From assembly GCA_964611385.1 (NCBI GenBank), contig CAZSXS010000040.1, positions 1 through 31,478 of the forward strand: DNA of 31,478 nucleotides, in the 5' to 3' direction. This document shows, piece after piece, positions 14,284 through 22,526 of this stretch (position 1 is the stretch's first letter; each line of letters opens with the position of its first letter). A model generated the notes under the pieces. The model did no database searches. It was not told the origin of the DNA and was given only the letters and a program-made list of their open reading frames with translations. This stretch comes from CAZSXS01 sp964611385 (lineage in GTDB: Bacteria > Bacillota > Clostridia > Lachnospirales > CAYPQA01). The position numbers and the translations under genes are program-made.

Positions 14284-15327
14284 ATGGCCGTTACAAGAAT
14301 AACATTGGTGAATTTTTCAGTATTTGAAACATTGGATATACAACTTAGCGAAGGGGTAAATGTCTTTATAGGGGAAAACGGAACGGGTAAAACGCATTTG
14401 ATGAAGATTCTGTATGCTGCATGTCAGGCTGTTGATACAAAGGTCTCGTTTGCACATAAGATCGTAAAAGTTTTTAGACCGGACGACTTTAGAATTGGGC
14501 GGCTTGTAAATCGCAAGCCAGGAAACTTAAATGCGAATGCTAAAATATATGCCTCGAAAGCGGATAGCGAAAGCAAGGATTTGAAAGCCTTGTCTATTTC
14601 ATTCAGCATAAAAACCAAAAAGTGGGAGGCAGAAGTAACGGGTGAAGAGCAATGGGAAAAACAATTTTCAAAGCTAATGAGCACTTTTATACCAGCCAAG
14701 GAGATTTTATCCAATTCCTTTAACCTGAATGCTGCTGTTGATAAAAACAATGTGGATTTTGATGATACATACATTGATATTATTAACTCAGCCAAAATTG
14801 ATATTACGATGGGTAAGGATAGTACTGAAAAAAGAAAGTATTTGTCTAAGTTACAAAATATCATTAACGGAAGGGTATCCTTTGATGCAAAGCAGGATAA
14901 ATTTTATCTTTGGCCTAGTGGTAGGCAGTCTAAAATTGAGTTTCATTTAGTAGCTGAGGGCGTGAGAAAAATTGCATTACTGTGGCAGTTGGTGAAAAAC
15001 GGAACTCTTGAAAAAGGTTCCGTTCTATTTTGGGACGAACCCGAAGCAAATATTAATCCAATTCATGTTCCGCTGATTGTAGAAATGCTTTTGGAACTAC
15101 AAAAGAGTGGTGTGCAGATCATTGTGTCCACACATGATTATATATTTGCAAAGTACTTTGAAGTGAAGCGCAAGGATAGCAATATCCTTTTCCATTCACT
15201 ATTTAAGACTGCAAATGGAGTGCAATGTGAAACCAACGAAAACTTTAGAGATTTAAAAAATAATGCAATTATATCATCGTTTGATCAGCTCTTGGATGAG
15301 GTATATTTTGCTCATGTGGAGGATTAA
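14284..15327 (+). CDS. ABC/AAA-type ATPase of a putative defence pair
   Basis: Soluble SMC/ABC-like ATPase of 347 residues in the AAA_21/AAA_15 style. It begins ITLVNFSVFETLDIQL, has Walker A GENGTGKT (30-37), an IPAKEIL segment near 136-142, a signature-like AEGVRKIALLW (224-234), Walker B SVLFWDEPEAN (246-256) and an H-loop STHD (282-285). ATPases of this build partner with nucleases in defence systems such as Septu, Gabija, OLD and PARIS. The next gene starts three bases after the stop. There is no coiled-coil arm of RecF/SMC length. Base composition appears more AT-rich than the flanking genes. Role in defence is inference; the fold and ATPase motifs are directly visible. Confidence 0.85.
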   Translation: MAVTRITLVNFSVFETLDIQLSEGVNVFIGENGTGKTHLMKILYAACQAVDTKVSFAHKIVKVFRPDDFRIGRLVNRKPGNLNANAKIYASKADSESKDLKALSISFSIKTKKWEAEVTGEEQWEKQFSKLMSTFIPAKEILSNSFNLNAAVDKNNVDFDDTYIDIINSAKIDITMGKDSTEKRKYLSKLQNIINGRVSFDAKQDKFYLWPSGRQSKIEFHLVAEGVRKIALLWQLVKNGTLEKGSVLFWDEPEANINPIHVPLIVEMLLELQKSGVQIIVSTHDYIFAKYFEVKRKDSNILFHSLFKTANGVQCETNENFRDLKNNAIISSFDQLLDEVYFAHVED

Positions 15328-15330
15328 GTT

Positions 15331-15834
15331 GTGAGCAAAATATTTGTCGATGAAGGTAATAACCATAAAATTGATTATTCTGTTGCTGATTGGGCAACGG
15401 ACCAAATGCATGCTGATTATAAGCTGATATCTGGGTCATTATTAAAAGATATTGATTGGGTGATCGAGGATGAAAACAGCCTTCTTTTTATCGAATACAA
15501 AAACTTCGATAAAATCACAGGACAAGATTTTAAGAATCTAGCTGGTGCTGATTGCTTAGCTACAGAAATTGCAAAAAAATTTTATGACAGCTTTCTTTTC
15601 TTATTGCTAAATGGCAAATCCTGCAATCAATTAAAATATGTTTTTGTTTTGGAGCGGCAAAGTGCCGACAGTATAATGCGCAAAAAGCTCCGAAATAAAA
15701 TTTCAAAAAAGTTACCATTCAATTTACAATCTATCTATAGCAAAACCATCATAGATCAATTTGAAACGCTCAGCGTTGACGAATGGAATGCAGACCCCAA
15801 GTTTTCAAAGTACTCAATCAAACCTTTTCATTAA
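15331..15834 (+). CDS. Small PD-(D/E)XK nuclease-like protein, partner of the ATPase
   Basis: Uncharacterised protein of 167 residues starting at GTG 15331, three bases after the ATPase stop, with GGAGG upstream. Residues 40-57 read DIDW, then ten residues, then FIEYK. D42, E55 and K57 have the spacing and beta-hairpin setting of a PD-(D/E)XK nuclease centre. A helix with Asn/Gln follows (about 64-80), then a strand KYVFVLER (102-109), as in that fold. It is small, so it may be only the catalytic core and need the ATPase for target choice. I do not recognise a named family. It ends 13 bases before the rubrerythrin start. Confidence 0.7.
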   Translation: MSKIFVDEGNNHKIDYSVADWATDQMHADYKLISGSLLKDIDWVIEDENSLLFIEYKNFDKITGQDFKNLAGADCLATEIAKKFYDSFLFLLLNGKSCNQLKYVFVLERQSADSIMRKKLRNKISKKLPFNLQSIYSKTIIDQFETLSVDEWNADPKFSKYSIKPFH

Positions 15835-15847
15835 GAGGAGAAGAAAC

Positions 15848-16408
15848 ATGGACTTACAAGGAACACGTACAGAAAGAAACATTAAAGAAGCCTTTGCCGG
15901 TGAATCCCAGGCTAGGAACCACTACACTTATTATGCGATGCAAGCCAGAAAGGAAGGCCATCACGAGGTGGCCGCTTTGTTTGAACAAATGGCTGAAAAT
16001 GAAATGGAACATGCCAAAGTTTGGTTTAAGGTGCTCAATGGGGGGCTGGGTGATACCCAGCGAAATTTGAAGGAAGCAGCCCTTAAGGAAAATCTGGAAT
16101 GGAAAAATCTTTATCCGAAGTTTGGGCGAGAGGCCAGAGAGGAAGGCTTTGAGGAGTTGGCTCTGCTGTTTGAAAAGATTGCTTCTATAGAAAATAACCA
16201 TGAGCGCAAATTTATTGAAGCCTTATTGACGCTTTTTAATCATTCAACCACAGAACAAGGCAAACCCGAGTCTGGGTCTGGCCTTGAACCTGAACCGCTA
16301 ACGCCAGAAAGCCAGTACCGCTGTAAATATTGTGGGAATTTAGAAAACGAACGTTTGGGTCTTTGTCCGATCTGCGAATCAAAGGATTCCTTTGAAATCA
16401 TATCTTGA
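15848..16408 (+). CDS. Rubrerythrin
   Basis: Diiron peroxidase of 186 residues protecting anaerobes against hydrogen peroxide. The ferritin-like four-helix part has iron ligands E19 (AGES), E52 and H55 (EMEH), the REEG region (about 97-100), and E115 with H118 (ENNH). The C-terminal rubredoxin domain has C159-x2-C162 and C173-x2-C176 for the FeS4 site. I chose ATG 15848 because GAGGAGAAG precedes it and the family begins here; the frame stays open upstream only within the nuclease gene. The linker from about 131 to 157 is longer than usual and rich in Pro, Glu and Ser. Confidence 0.95.
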   Translation: MDLQGTRTERNIKEAFAGESQARNHYTYYAMQARKEGHHEVAALFEQMAENEMEHAKVWFKVLNGGLGDTQRNLKEAALKENLEWKNLYPKFGREAREEGFEELALLFEKIASIENNHERKFIEALLTLFNHSTTEQGKPESGSGLEPEPLTPESQYRCKYCGNLENERLGLCPICESKDSFEIIS

Positions 16409-16423
16409 CTAAGGGAGGAAAAT

Positions 16424-16561
16424 ATGAAGCCGAACATTGATCTGACTTTGGCTGAAGATATGGGATATTGGTCCAAAGCCTCCATCCTAACTGGAAAAAA
16501 GTCGCGTCTAGGAGACGCTAAGAATTCCCAAAAGGCAAAGGGACAACAGGTGTTCAGATGA
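16424..16561 (+). CDS. Hypothetical small protein coupled to the MATE gene
   Basis: A 45-residue ORF starting MKPNIDLTLAEDMGYWSKAS. AGGGAGGA lies just upstream, and the ORF sits 15 bases after rubrerythrin. Its TGA overlaps the ATG of the MATE gene (ATGATG at 16558-16563). The product is soluble and basic in its second half (KKSRLGDAK, QKAKGQQ). I recognise no family. The ribosome-binding site and the ATGA overlap argue that it is translated, perhaps as a coupling device for the transporter. Confidence 0.55.
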   Translation: MKPNIDLTLAEDMGYWSKASILTGKKSRLGDAKNSQKAKGQQVFR

Positions 16562-17904
16562 TGGTTAAAGAAAAAGAATTTTACCGTACACTACTGGCAG
16601 TGGCGATTCCGGCAGCTTTCCAAGCCTTTATTTCCTTAAGCGTGAATATGCTGGATAACATCATGGTAGGTTCCTTGGGGGATGTTTCGCTGGCCTCGGT
16701 TTCCTTGGCCAATCAAGTAGGCGTTTTTATTACCTTTTTTATTAAGGGCATCGGTGGGGGTTCATCCGTCTTGATCTCCCAATATGCGGGAAAAAAAGAC
16801 ATGCAGAGCATAAAGGCCATTTTTTCGACGGTATTTCAGTTTGCGGCTCTCAGCTTGTTTTTGATCTCTTCCTTGCTATTTCTCTTCCCCGCTCAAACTT
16901 TAGGGATTTTCACCAACGATCAAACCTTGATTTCCACGGGCTTTACGTACATAAAAATTGTAGCCTACAGTTATTTTCTTTTTGCCATGACGGACTCTCT
17001 GGTTTCTATGATGCGAACAGCCGAGGTAGTGCGACTTGGTATTATCGTGTCTTTCATTACTCTGTTTTCCAATTTGACCCTGAATTATGTTTTGATATTC
17101 GGTAAGCTTGGACTTCCGGCGCTGGGTGTAAACGGAGCGGCTTTGGCAACGCTTTTATCCAGGATGATTGAGCTTCTCATCGTGTTTATTTATGTATTCA
17201 AACTTGACAAAAAAATAAACCTTAAGGTTAAAGAACTCTTAAGGCTTAACAGGGACATGATCAAAGATTTTGCTACCTATGGGCTTCCCATCGTTTTTGG
17301 GGATTCTCAGTGGGGCTTTGTGGGCTTTATAAAAGGCATGATGATCGGCCGCCTGGGTGTTTTGATGATCGCGGCCAATAGTGTGGCCGATACCGTGCTT
17401 TCCCTTGCTATGATTTTCACCTCCGGACTCTCCAATGGTGCTGTTGTTACCGTAGGCAAGGCGGTGGGTTCCGGTGATTTCAAGAAGGCCAGAGCCTACT
17501 CAAACACCATTCAGATTCTCTTTGCTCTGGTAGGGCTCTGCGTTGCCTCGCTGGTCTTTTTTTCACGGGGGCTTCCGCCACTTTTATACAATATCTCTCA
17601 AGAAGCAAGACAGATGGCAAGCATCTTCCTGGGCATCGGTGCCTTGACGCACATCGGCACCTGTTACCATGCAGCTTGCTTCGTGGGCATTAACCGCGGC
17701 GCCGGTGACGGCAAGTTCGTAATGAAGGTGGATCTCATCTGCGGCTGGCTGGTCGTCCTGCCCCTGACCTTTTTGGCCGCTTTCGTTCTAAAGCTTCCTC
17801 TGCCTGCTATTTATCTTTTTACCCGAATTGATCAGTGCTTCAAGTGGATCATTGCGTTTCTTCGCTTACAGGGGGATCGTTGGATGAAGAATGTTACTAG
17901 GTAA
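16558..17904 (+). CDS. MATE family efflux transporter
   Basis: Multidrug and toxin extrusion antiporter of 448 residues with about 12 membrane helices. Family marks include an N-terminal FYRTLLAVAIPAAFQAF helix, the NMLDNIMVGSLGD segment, and the repeat-half motif GLPIVFGDSQWGFVGF. MATE proteins export cationic compounds using sodium or proton gradients. It starts with ATG overlapping the stop of the 45-residue ORF, and a Shine-Dalgarno is not obvious, so coupling is likely. It is the last gene of the plus-strand run; a terminator follows at 17958. Confidence 0.93.
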   Translation: MMVKEKEFYRTLLAVAIPAAFQAFISLSVNMLDNIMVGSLGDVSLASVSLANQVGVFITFFIKGIGGGSSVLISQYAGKKDMQSIKAIFSTVFQFAALSLFLISSLLFLFPAQTLGIFTNDQTLISTGFTYIKIVAYSYFLFAMTDSLVSMMRTAEVVRLGIIVSFITLFSNLTLNYVLIFGKLGLPALGVNGAALATLLSRMIELLIVFIYVFKLDKKINLKVKELLRLNRDMIKDFATYGLPIVFGDSQWGFVGFIKGMMIGRLGVLMIAANSVADTVLSLAMIFTSGLSNGAVVTVGKAVGSGDFKKARAYSNTIQILFALVGLCVASLVFFSRGLPPLLYNISQEARQMASIFLGIGALTHIGTCYHAACFVGINRGAGDGKFVMKVDLICGWLVVLPLTFLAAFVLKLPLPAIYLFTRIDQCFKWIIAFLRLQGDRWMKNVTR

Positions 17905-17957
17905 GGAACTCTTTTGGAGCAAAAATATTAATCTGTTGACATTGCTTTCTTAATACA

Positions 17958-17996
17958 AAAGGCTCATCTGTTTTAGACAGATGGGCCTTTATTGTT
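17958..17996. terminator. Terminator between MATE and topA
   Basis: AAAGGCTCATCTGT (17958-17971) and ACAGATGGGCCTTT (17977-17990) form a 14-bp stem with one G-U pair and a 5-base loop. A T-rich tract follows on the plus strand, and A-rich sequence precedes it. It ends the MATE transcript and may also serve the convergent topA transcript. Confidence 0.8.
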
Positions 17997-18040
17997 TAAT
18001 GAGAGGTCCCCCCATGATTTTAGAAAAATCAAGTCTTTCA

Positions 18041-18070
18041 AAATTTCCGTGGATTTATACCACTCCCCCC
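18041..18070. repeat. Dispersed motif, copy 2 (3' of topA)
   Basis: AAATTTCCGTGGATTT plus ATACCACTCCCCCC closely matches the motif at 10823-10849. The dyad is CC-GT-GG here and CCC-GT-GGG there. It lies 16 bases past the topA stop. The flanks contain a short direct repeat, CCCCCCATGATTTTAGAAAA near 18009 and CCCCCCACGGTTTTAAAAAA near 18065. Confidence 0.55.
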
Positions 18071-18086
18071 ACGGTTTTAAAAAATC

Positions 18087-20189
18087 CTATTCTTCATCTT
18101 CATCAGGTAGTTCCACCGGAGTAAAGGCGCAGTTGGTGTCTGAGCAGGCCTTCATGCGCTTCTTTGTGCCCTTTTCAATGAGATGAGCGCTGCAGACGGG
18201 GCACTTTTCACCGGTGGGCTTGTTCCATGACAAAAACTCACAGTCGGGATGGTTGGCGCAGCCGTAGTATTTCCGGCCTTTTTTGGTCTTTTTGATGAGA
18301 ATGGCACCGCCGCAGAGCGGACAGCTTGCCCCTGGAACTTCTTCAAAAAAAGACTTGGTGTTGCGGCATTCTGGAAAGCCCGGACAAGCTAAAAACTTGC
18401 CAAACTTGCTGAACTTGATGACCATGTTTCGCCCGCAGTTCTCGCAGAGCACATCGGTCTTTTCATGCTCCACAGAAATCGCACCTACCCGCTCCTCTGC
18501 AAGCTCAATTTTCTCCTGCAAGGGGCCGTAAAATTTGCGCAAGATTTCCTTCCAGTTCAGTAAGCCGTCTTCTACCTTATCCAGGTCGTCTTCCATTTTT
18601 GCTGTAAATTCCGTATCGACTATGTCCTCAAAATTATCCTTCATTATGTCGTTGACGACTTCCCCAAGTTCTGTAGGGTAAAAAACCTTGTTTTCCTTTG
18701 TGACATAGCCGCGTTGTACAAGGTTTGTAATGGTGGCTGAGTAGGTGCTGGGGCGTCCGATGCCGACCTCTTCCATGGTCTTTACCAGCATGGACTCGCT
18801 GAAACGAGCCGGTGGCTGGGTGAAATGCTGCTCTTCCTTGATTTCGCCTGGATTCAGAACTGCTCCCTGCTCAAAGGAGGGCATACTCAGCTGTTCTTCT
18901 TCCTCGTCCTTATCATAAATCTTTAAATAACCATCAAAGGTTAGGCGGGAACCAGAGGCCCGAAAGCTATATTTTCCGCAGCTCAATCTGACCGAAACCG
19001 TATCATACACGGCCGGAGCCATCTGGCTGGCCAAAAACCGCTCCCACACCAGCTTGTACAGCTTGAACTGTTCCTTGGTGAGAGACTCCTTTACAGAAGT
19101 CGGCGTTCGGTCGGTTTGGGTGGGACGTATGGCTTCGTGGGCATCCTGCGCCCTGGCCTTTGATTTATAAACGGGTCGCTCCTCTGGCAGATACTCTTTC
19201 CCTAAGTTTTGGGTGATGTACGCACAGGCGGCTTGATAGGCTTCGTCCGAGATCCGGGTGGAATCGGTACGTACATAGGACAAAAGACCAACCGTACCCT
19301 CGCCCTTTATGTCCACACCCTCATAAAGCTGCTGAGCCACCAGCATGGTTTTTGCAGTGGCAAAGCCAAGAACCTTGGAAGCCTCCTGCTGCAAGGTACT
19401 GGTGGTAAAGGGCGGGTAGGGCTTTTTGCTACGGGTTCCGTGTTTTACTTCTGCAACGGTAAACTGCTTATCCTTGATTTCCTTTAAAATTTCATCAACA
19501 ATAGCCCTGGAATCCGGTTCAATCTTACCGTTTTCATCTCCATAGAATTTAGCCGTAAAGCCGGAGGCCTTGGCTGTTTTTTTCTCCGTCTTTATGGGAA
19601 AAAATGCATCTATGGTCCAATATTCCTGAGGAATAAAATTCTCGATTTCTTCTTCCCTGTCGCAGATCATCTTTAAGGTAGCTGACTGTACCCGGCCTGC
19701 ACTCAGGCCTTTTTTTATTTTTCGCCATAAAAAGGGGCTGATCTTGTAGCCCACTATACGATCCACTTCACGGCGAGCCTGCTGGGCATCCACCAGATTG
19801 AAATTAATGTCTCGTGCTTCCTTGATGGAACGTTTTACGGCGCTTTGTGTAATTTCGTTAAAGGTGATTCTTTGTGCCTTTTGGCTGTCCAATTTCAGGG
19901 CATGTTGCAAATGCCAACTAATGGCTTCGCCCTCACGATCAGGGTCTGTGGCCAGATAGACCTTGCTTGCTTTTTTGACTTCCTTTCGCAATCGGGACAA
20001 AACCTCGCCCTTTCCGCGTATGGTAATATATTTGGGTTCAAAATCGTTTTCCACATCAATTCCAAGCTCGCTTTTGGGCAGATCCCGGACATGGCCGACG
20101 CTGGCTTCAATCTTATAATTGGAGCCTAGAAATTTTTTCAGGGTCTTTGCCTTCGCCGGTGATTCGACTATAACCAGATTTTTCGACAT
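18087..20189 (-). CDS. topA: DNA topoisomerase I
   Basis: Type IA topoisomerase of 700 residues that relaxes negative supercoils. The TOPRIM domain starts at residue 1 with E9 and has the metal site D82-x-D84-x-E86 (TDPDREGEA). The active-site tyrosine is Y305 in GLLSYVRTDSTRIS. Three C-terminal zinc ribbons follow, starting CENCGRN, CPLCGGA and CPVCSAH; the third (ending ACSDTNC) is less regular. It lies 47 bases after dprA on the same strand, the usual dprA-topA order in Firmicutes. The Shine-Dalgarno is weak (AAGGATG). Confidence 0.98.
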   Translation of the reverse strand: MSKNLVIVESPAKAKTLKKFLGSNYKIEASVGHVRDLPKSELGIDVENDFEPKYITIRGKGEVLSRLRKEVKKASKVYLATDPDREGEAISWHLQHALKLDSQKAQRITFNEITQSAVKRSIKEARDINFNLVDAQQARREVDRIVGYKISPFLWRKIKKGLSAGRVQSATLKMICDREEEIENFIPQEYWTIDAFFPIKTEKKTAKASGFTAKFYGDENGKIEPDSRAIVDEILKEIKDKQFTVAEVKHGTRSKKPYPPFTTSTLQQEASKVLGFATAKTMLVAQQLYEGVDIKGEGTVGLLSYVRTDSTRISDEAYQAACAYITQNLGKEYLPEERPVYKSKARAQDAHEAIRPTQTDRTPTSVKESLTKEQFKLYKLVWERFLASQMAPAVYDTVSVRLSCGKYSFRASGSRLTFDGYLKIYDKDEEEEQLSMPSFEQGAVLNPGEIKEEQHFTQPPARFSESMLVKTMEEVGIGRPSTYSATITNLVQRGYVTKENKVFYPTELGEVVNDIMKDNFEDIVDTEFTAKMEDDLDKVEDGLLNWKEILRKFYGPLQEKIELAEERVGAISVEHEKTDVLCENCGRNMVIKFSKFGKFLACPGFPECRNTKSFFEEVPGASCPLCGGAILIKKTKKGRKYYGCANHPDCEFLSWNKPTGEKCPVCSAHLIEKGTKKRMKACSDTNCAFTPVELPDEDEE

Positions 20190-20236
20190 ATAACAACATC
20201 CTTACTTTAATTATGGGTACGCTTTAAACATCAACA

Positions 20237-21346
20237 TTATATAATCCGCAATATAGTATTGTCAGCGTTTCTCTTTATTAATCCTTTTAATTCGATTAGG
20301 GTCACGAGGTAGTTCACGGTGGTCATGTCCATTTTCAGGTTTTCGCTAATCGATTCCAGGGTGGTATTGGAATAACCTACGCTATCGTAAATTGGTCTTT
20401 CTTCTTCTGTTAGACAGCTTTTTTTATCTTCTTCACTAGGGTTAGAAGGGGGCTGTCCATTTAGCCGTCCACTAAAGTTAAGAACACCTCTACCTTTCAG
20501 TTCAAATAAGATATCTTCAACACAGGTGGCAATTTCCGCTCCTTGTTTAATGAGGAAATTAGTACCGAAGCTTAGCTTGCTGAAAATATTACCAGGTACT
20601 GCCATTACCGTTCGGCCTTGTTCCAAGGCCATTCCTACGGTAATGAGGGTTCCACTCTGCTCTGTGGCCTCGACCACCACCAAAACCATAGAAAACCCGC
20701 TGATAATCCGATTTCTGCGGGGGAAGTTTATTTTGTTTGGCTCAGTGCCCAGGGGGTATTCGGTGACAACGGCTCCTCTTTGAGAAATCTCCTCCATCAA
20801 GCCGCGGTTTTCTGCCGGATAGCAGACATCCATACCACAGCCCAAAACTGCCACAGTGGAACCCTGCATTAAAGCGCCCCGATGCGCCACGCTGTCCGCA
20901 CCCTTGGCCATACCGCTGACAACAAGCACCCCATTGGCGGCAAGGCCTGACGCAAAGTTCTTGGCAACAGAAAGGCCGTATTCCGAGCACCTTCTGGAGC
21001 CAATAATACTGACACAAGGCACATCCACTGGCAGCTCTCCCCGAACATAGAGTCCCAGAGGCGGCTCGTCGATCTCCCTTAAAAGGCGAGGGTATTTTGG
21101 ATTTTCCTTGGTGATATAGGAAATCTTCTTCACCAGAAGCGTTTCCTCTATCTTCCCCAAGTCAAAGCGCTTACGATTTAAAAGCAGGCTTTCCGTATCC
21201 CTCTCTTGTTGCAGCACTGCGTTCAGTGCCTCGCTTCGGGCAAAGAAAATCTCTCTTGAGGAGCCAAAGCGACTTAACAATAAGCTTTGTTTTTTATAGC
21301 TAAGGGGGGTTTGAGCAAGCCACAAGGTATAGAATTCATCACTCAC
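20237..21346 (-). CDS. dprA: DNA-processing protein DprA/Smf
   Basis: DprA binds incoming single-stranded DNA and loads RecA during transformation. The protein has 369 residues if it begins at GTG 21346, which has GGGAGG seven bases upstream. Longer in-frame starts (ATG 21370, or 21403) lack a good site. An N-terminal helical segment is followed by the Rossmann-like core: SIIGSRRCSEYG, VVSGMAKGADSVAHRGAL, TVAVLGCGMDVCYP, INFPRRNRIISG and VVVEATEQSGTLIT. The C-terminal winged-helix region is TLESISENLKMDMTTVNYLV. No competence genes are in the window. The gene starts 13 bases after the DJ-1 stop. Confidence 0.97.
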   Translation of the reverse strand: MSDEFYTLWLAQTPLSYKKQSLLLSRFGSSREIFFARSEALNAVLQQERDTESLLLNRKRFDLGKIEETLLVKKISYITKENPKYPRLLREIDEPPLGLYVRGELPVDVPCVSIIGSRRCSEYGLSVAKNFASGLAANGVLVVSGMAKGADSVAHRGALMQGSTVAVLGCGMDVCYPAENRGLMEEISQRGAVVTEYPLGTEPNKINFPRRNRIISGFSMVLVVVEATEQSGTLITVGMALEQGRTVMAVPGNIFSKLSFGTNFLIKQGAEIATCVEDILFELKGRGVLNFSGRLNGQPPSNPSEEDKKSCLTEEERPIYDSVGYSNTTLESISENLKMDMTTVNYLVTLIELKGLIKRNADNTILRII

Positions 21347-21359
21347 AGCCTTGCCTCCC

Positions 21360-21911
21360 TCATTGTACATACATGGATTTGCAGATCCGTTCCGCCACCT
21401 CATCCCCCATTAACAGGCTCAAGAGCGCTTTCGAAAAGTCCATGGCTGATCCGGCAGCTTTCCCTGTCAAAATATTACCATCCCGAACGAAGGGAGCATC
21501 TTGAAGCTCAGCCCCCAGCAGTGCTTCTTCATAACCGGGGAAGCAGGTTGCCTTCTTACCTTCAAGCAGGCCACAGGCGCCCAACACAGATGGAGCCGCA
21601 CAGATGGCAGCAAGGATTTTACCAACTTCTGCAAAGTCTTTCAGGATTGCCAGAGCTTCAGGGTACTGTTGATACTGCTTCGTACCAGGGCCCCCAGGCA
21701 ATATCAGACAATTGTAGGTATCTATTTCATTTTTGTCAAGGTCTTTGAACAAGCAATCTGCTTTCATTAGAATCGTATGTGAGCCAGTTACAAAGTATTC
21801 ATTGTTCAGAGAAACGGTCTTCACAAAAACACCCCCGCGCCTTAAAACGTCTATGGGGGTTACTGCCTCAATCTCTTCAAAACCATCTACTAAAAATACC
21901 AATGCTTTCAT
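21360..21911 (-). CDS. DJ-1/PfpI family protein
   Basis: Protein of 183 residues of the DJ-1/ThiJ/PfpI superfamily. It begins MKALVFLVDGFEEIEAVTPI with the conserved E14. The nucleophile-elbow cysteine is C104 in AAICAAPSVLG. Members are glyoxalases, deglycases or chaperone-like stress proteins; closeness to the bacterial DJ-1/YajL type is suggested by the ICAAP elbow, but activity is not settled. GAGAGGAAG lies before the ATG. It is first in a minus-strand unit with dprA and topA and has a promoter overlapping that of the divergent HIT gene. Confidence 0.9.
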   Translation of the reverse strand: MKALVFLVDGFEEIEAVTPIDVLRRGGVFVKTVSLNNEYFVTGSHTILMKADCLFKDLDKNEIDTYNCLILPGGPGTKQYQQYPEALAILKDFAEVGKILAAICAAPSVLGACGLLEGKKATCFPGYEEALLGAELQDAPFVRDGNILTGKAAGSAMDFSKALLSLLMGDEVAERICKSMYVQ

Positions 21912-22002
21912 CGTATCTTCCTCTCTAATTTTATTCTATCATTTGATAAATCCTTGTGTACTATTTTAGAAAAAGGGTAATCTCTTGTCTTATAGTTAGT
22001 TT

Positions 22003-22030
22003 ATTATACACAGCCCTATTGATTTTTCAA
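22003..22030 (-). promoter_or_regulatory. Promoter of the DJ-1/dprA/topA unit
   Basis: On the minus strand TTGAAA (22030-22025), a 16-base spacer and TATAAT (22008-22003). The leader to the ATG is about 85 bases. Its -35 box lies inside the spacer of the divergent HIT promoter. Confidence 0.65.
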
Positions 22031-22046
22031 GAGTTTTGTTTATAAT
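22019..22046 (+). promoter_or_regulatory. Promoter of the HIT/methyltransferase unit
   Basis: TTGATT (22019-22024), a 16-base spacer and TATAAT (22041-22046). It physically overlaps the minus-strand promoter, so polymerase bound at one should hinder the other. Confidence 0.6.
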
Positions 22047-22061
22047 GTGTCAAAATGAAAA

Positions 22062-22096
22062 GAAGCAAAGGCTTTACTTGTAATATGCTTTGCTTC
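22062..22096 (+). promoter_or_regulatory. 5'-UTR hairpin before the HIT gene
   Basis: GAAGCAAAG (22062-22070) is complementary to CTTTGCTTC (22088-22096) with a 17-base loop. It ends just before the Shine-Dalgarno TGGAGG. It may stabilise the mRNA or expose the ribosome-binding site. No T-run follows. Confidence 0.45.
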
Positions 22097-22112
22097 GATA
22101 TGGAGGAAATAG

Positions 22113-22526
22113 ATGTGTATCTTTTGTAAAATCGTCAATAATGAAATCCCATCTTATAAGCTGTATGAAGACGAAAACTTTATCGTGATCCTGGATCGTT
22201 TTCCGTCCAGTCTCGGACATGCGCTGGTGATCCCCAAAAAGCATGTGGAAACTATTTTTGAACTGGGCAAGGACAAAGAACTGACTTCAAAGATTTTTGT
22301 GCTTGCTGCAGAATTTGCAGAAAAAATAAAAATTGCCACCGGCTGTGAAGGAATGAACGTGCTGCAAAACAACGGAGCCCTTGCCGGTCAAAGCGTTTAT
22401 CATCTTCATATTCATTTGATCCCTCGTTATCAAGGGGATGAGGTATCTGTTCACTGGGAATCGCAAGACCCCTCTGATGAGGACTTTAAAGCGTTTATAA
22501 AGAAAGTAGGGTTTGATCATGAGTAA
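22113..22526 (+). CDS. HIT family nucleotide-binding protein
   Basis: Histidine-triad protein of 137 residues. The zinc-site cysteines MCIFC open the protein, and the catalytic triad is H97-L-H99-I-H101 (YHLHIHLIPRY). The length and the CIFCKIVNNEIPSYKLYED start place it with Hint/HinT-like purine nucleoside phosphoramidases or AMP hydrolases. The ATG follows TGGAGG. Its stop overlaps the next gene by eight bases, so they are co-translated. A physiological substrate is not evident. Confidence 0.93.
   Translation: MCIFCKIVNNEIPSYKLYEDENFIVILDRFPSSLGHALVIPKKHVETIFELGKDKELTSKIFVLAAEFAEKIKIATGCEGMNVLQNNGALAGQSVYHLHIHLIPRYQGDEVSVHWESQDPSDEDFKAFIKKVGFDHE

Noticed and set aside
14284..15834. Assignment of the ATPase pair to PARIS, Septu or Gabija
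   Set aside because: The partner shows neither TOPRIM, HNH nor UvrD-helicase features, so a named system is not supported.
15761..15847. Longer rubrerythrin start upstream of 15848
   Set aside because: It would lie inside the nuclease-like gene in another frame, lacks a suitable site, and the extra residues do not match the family.
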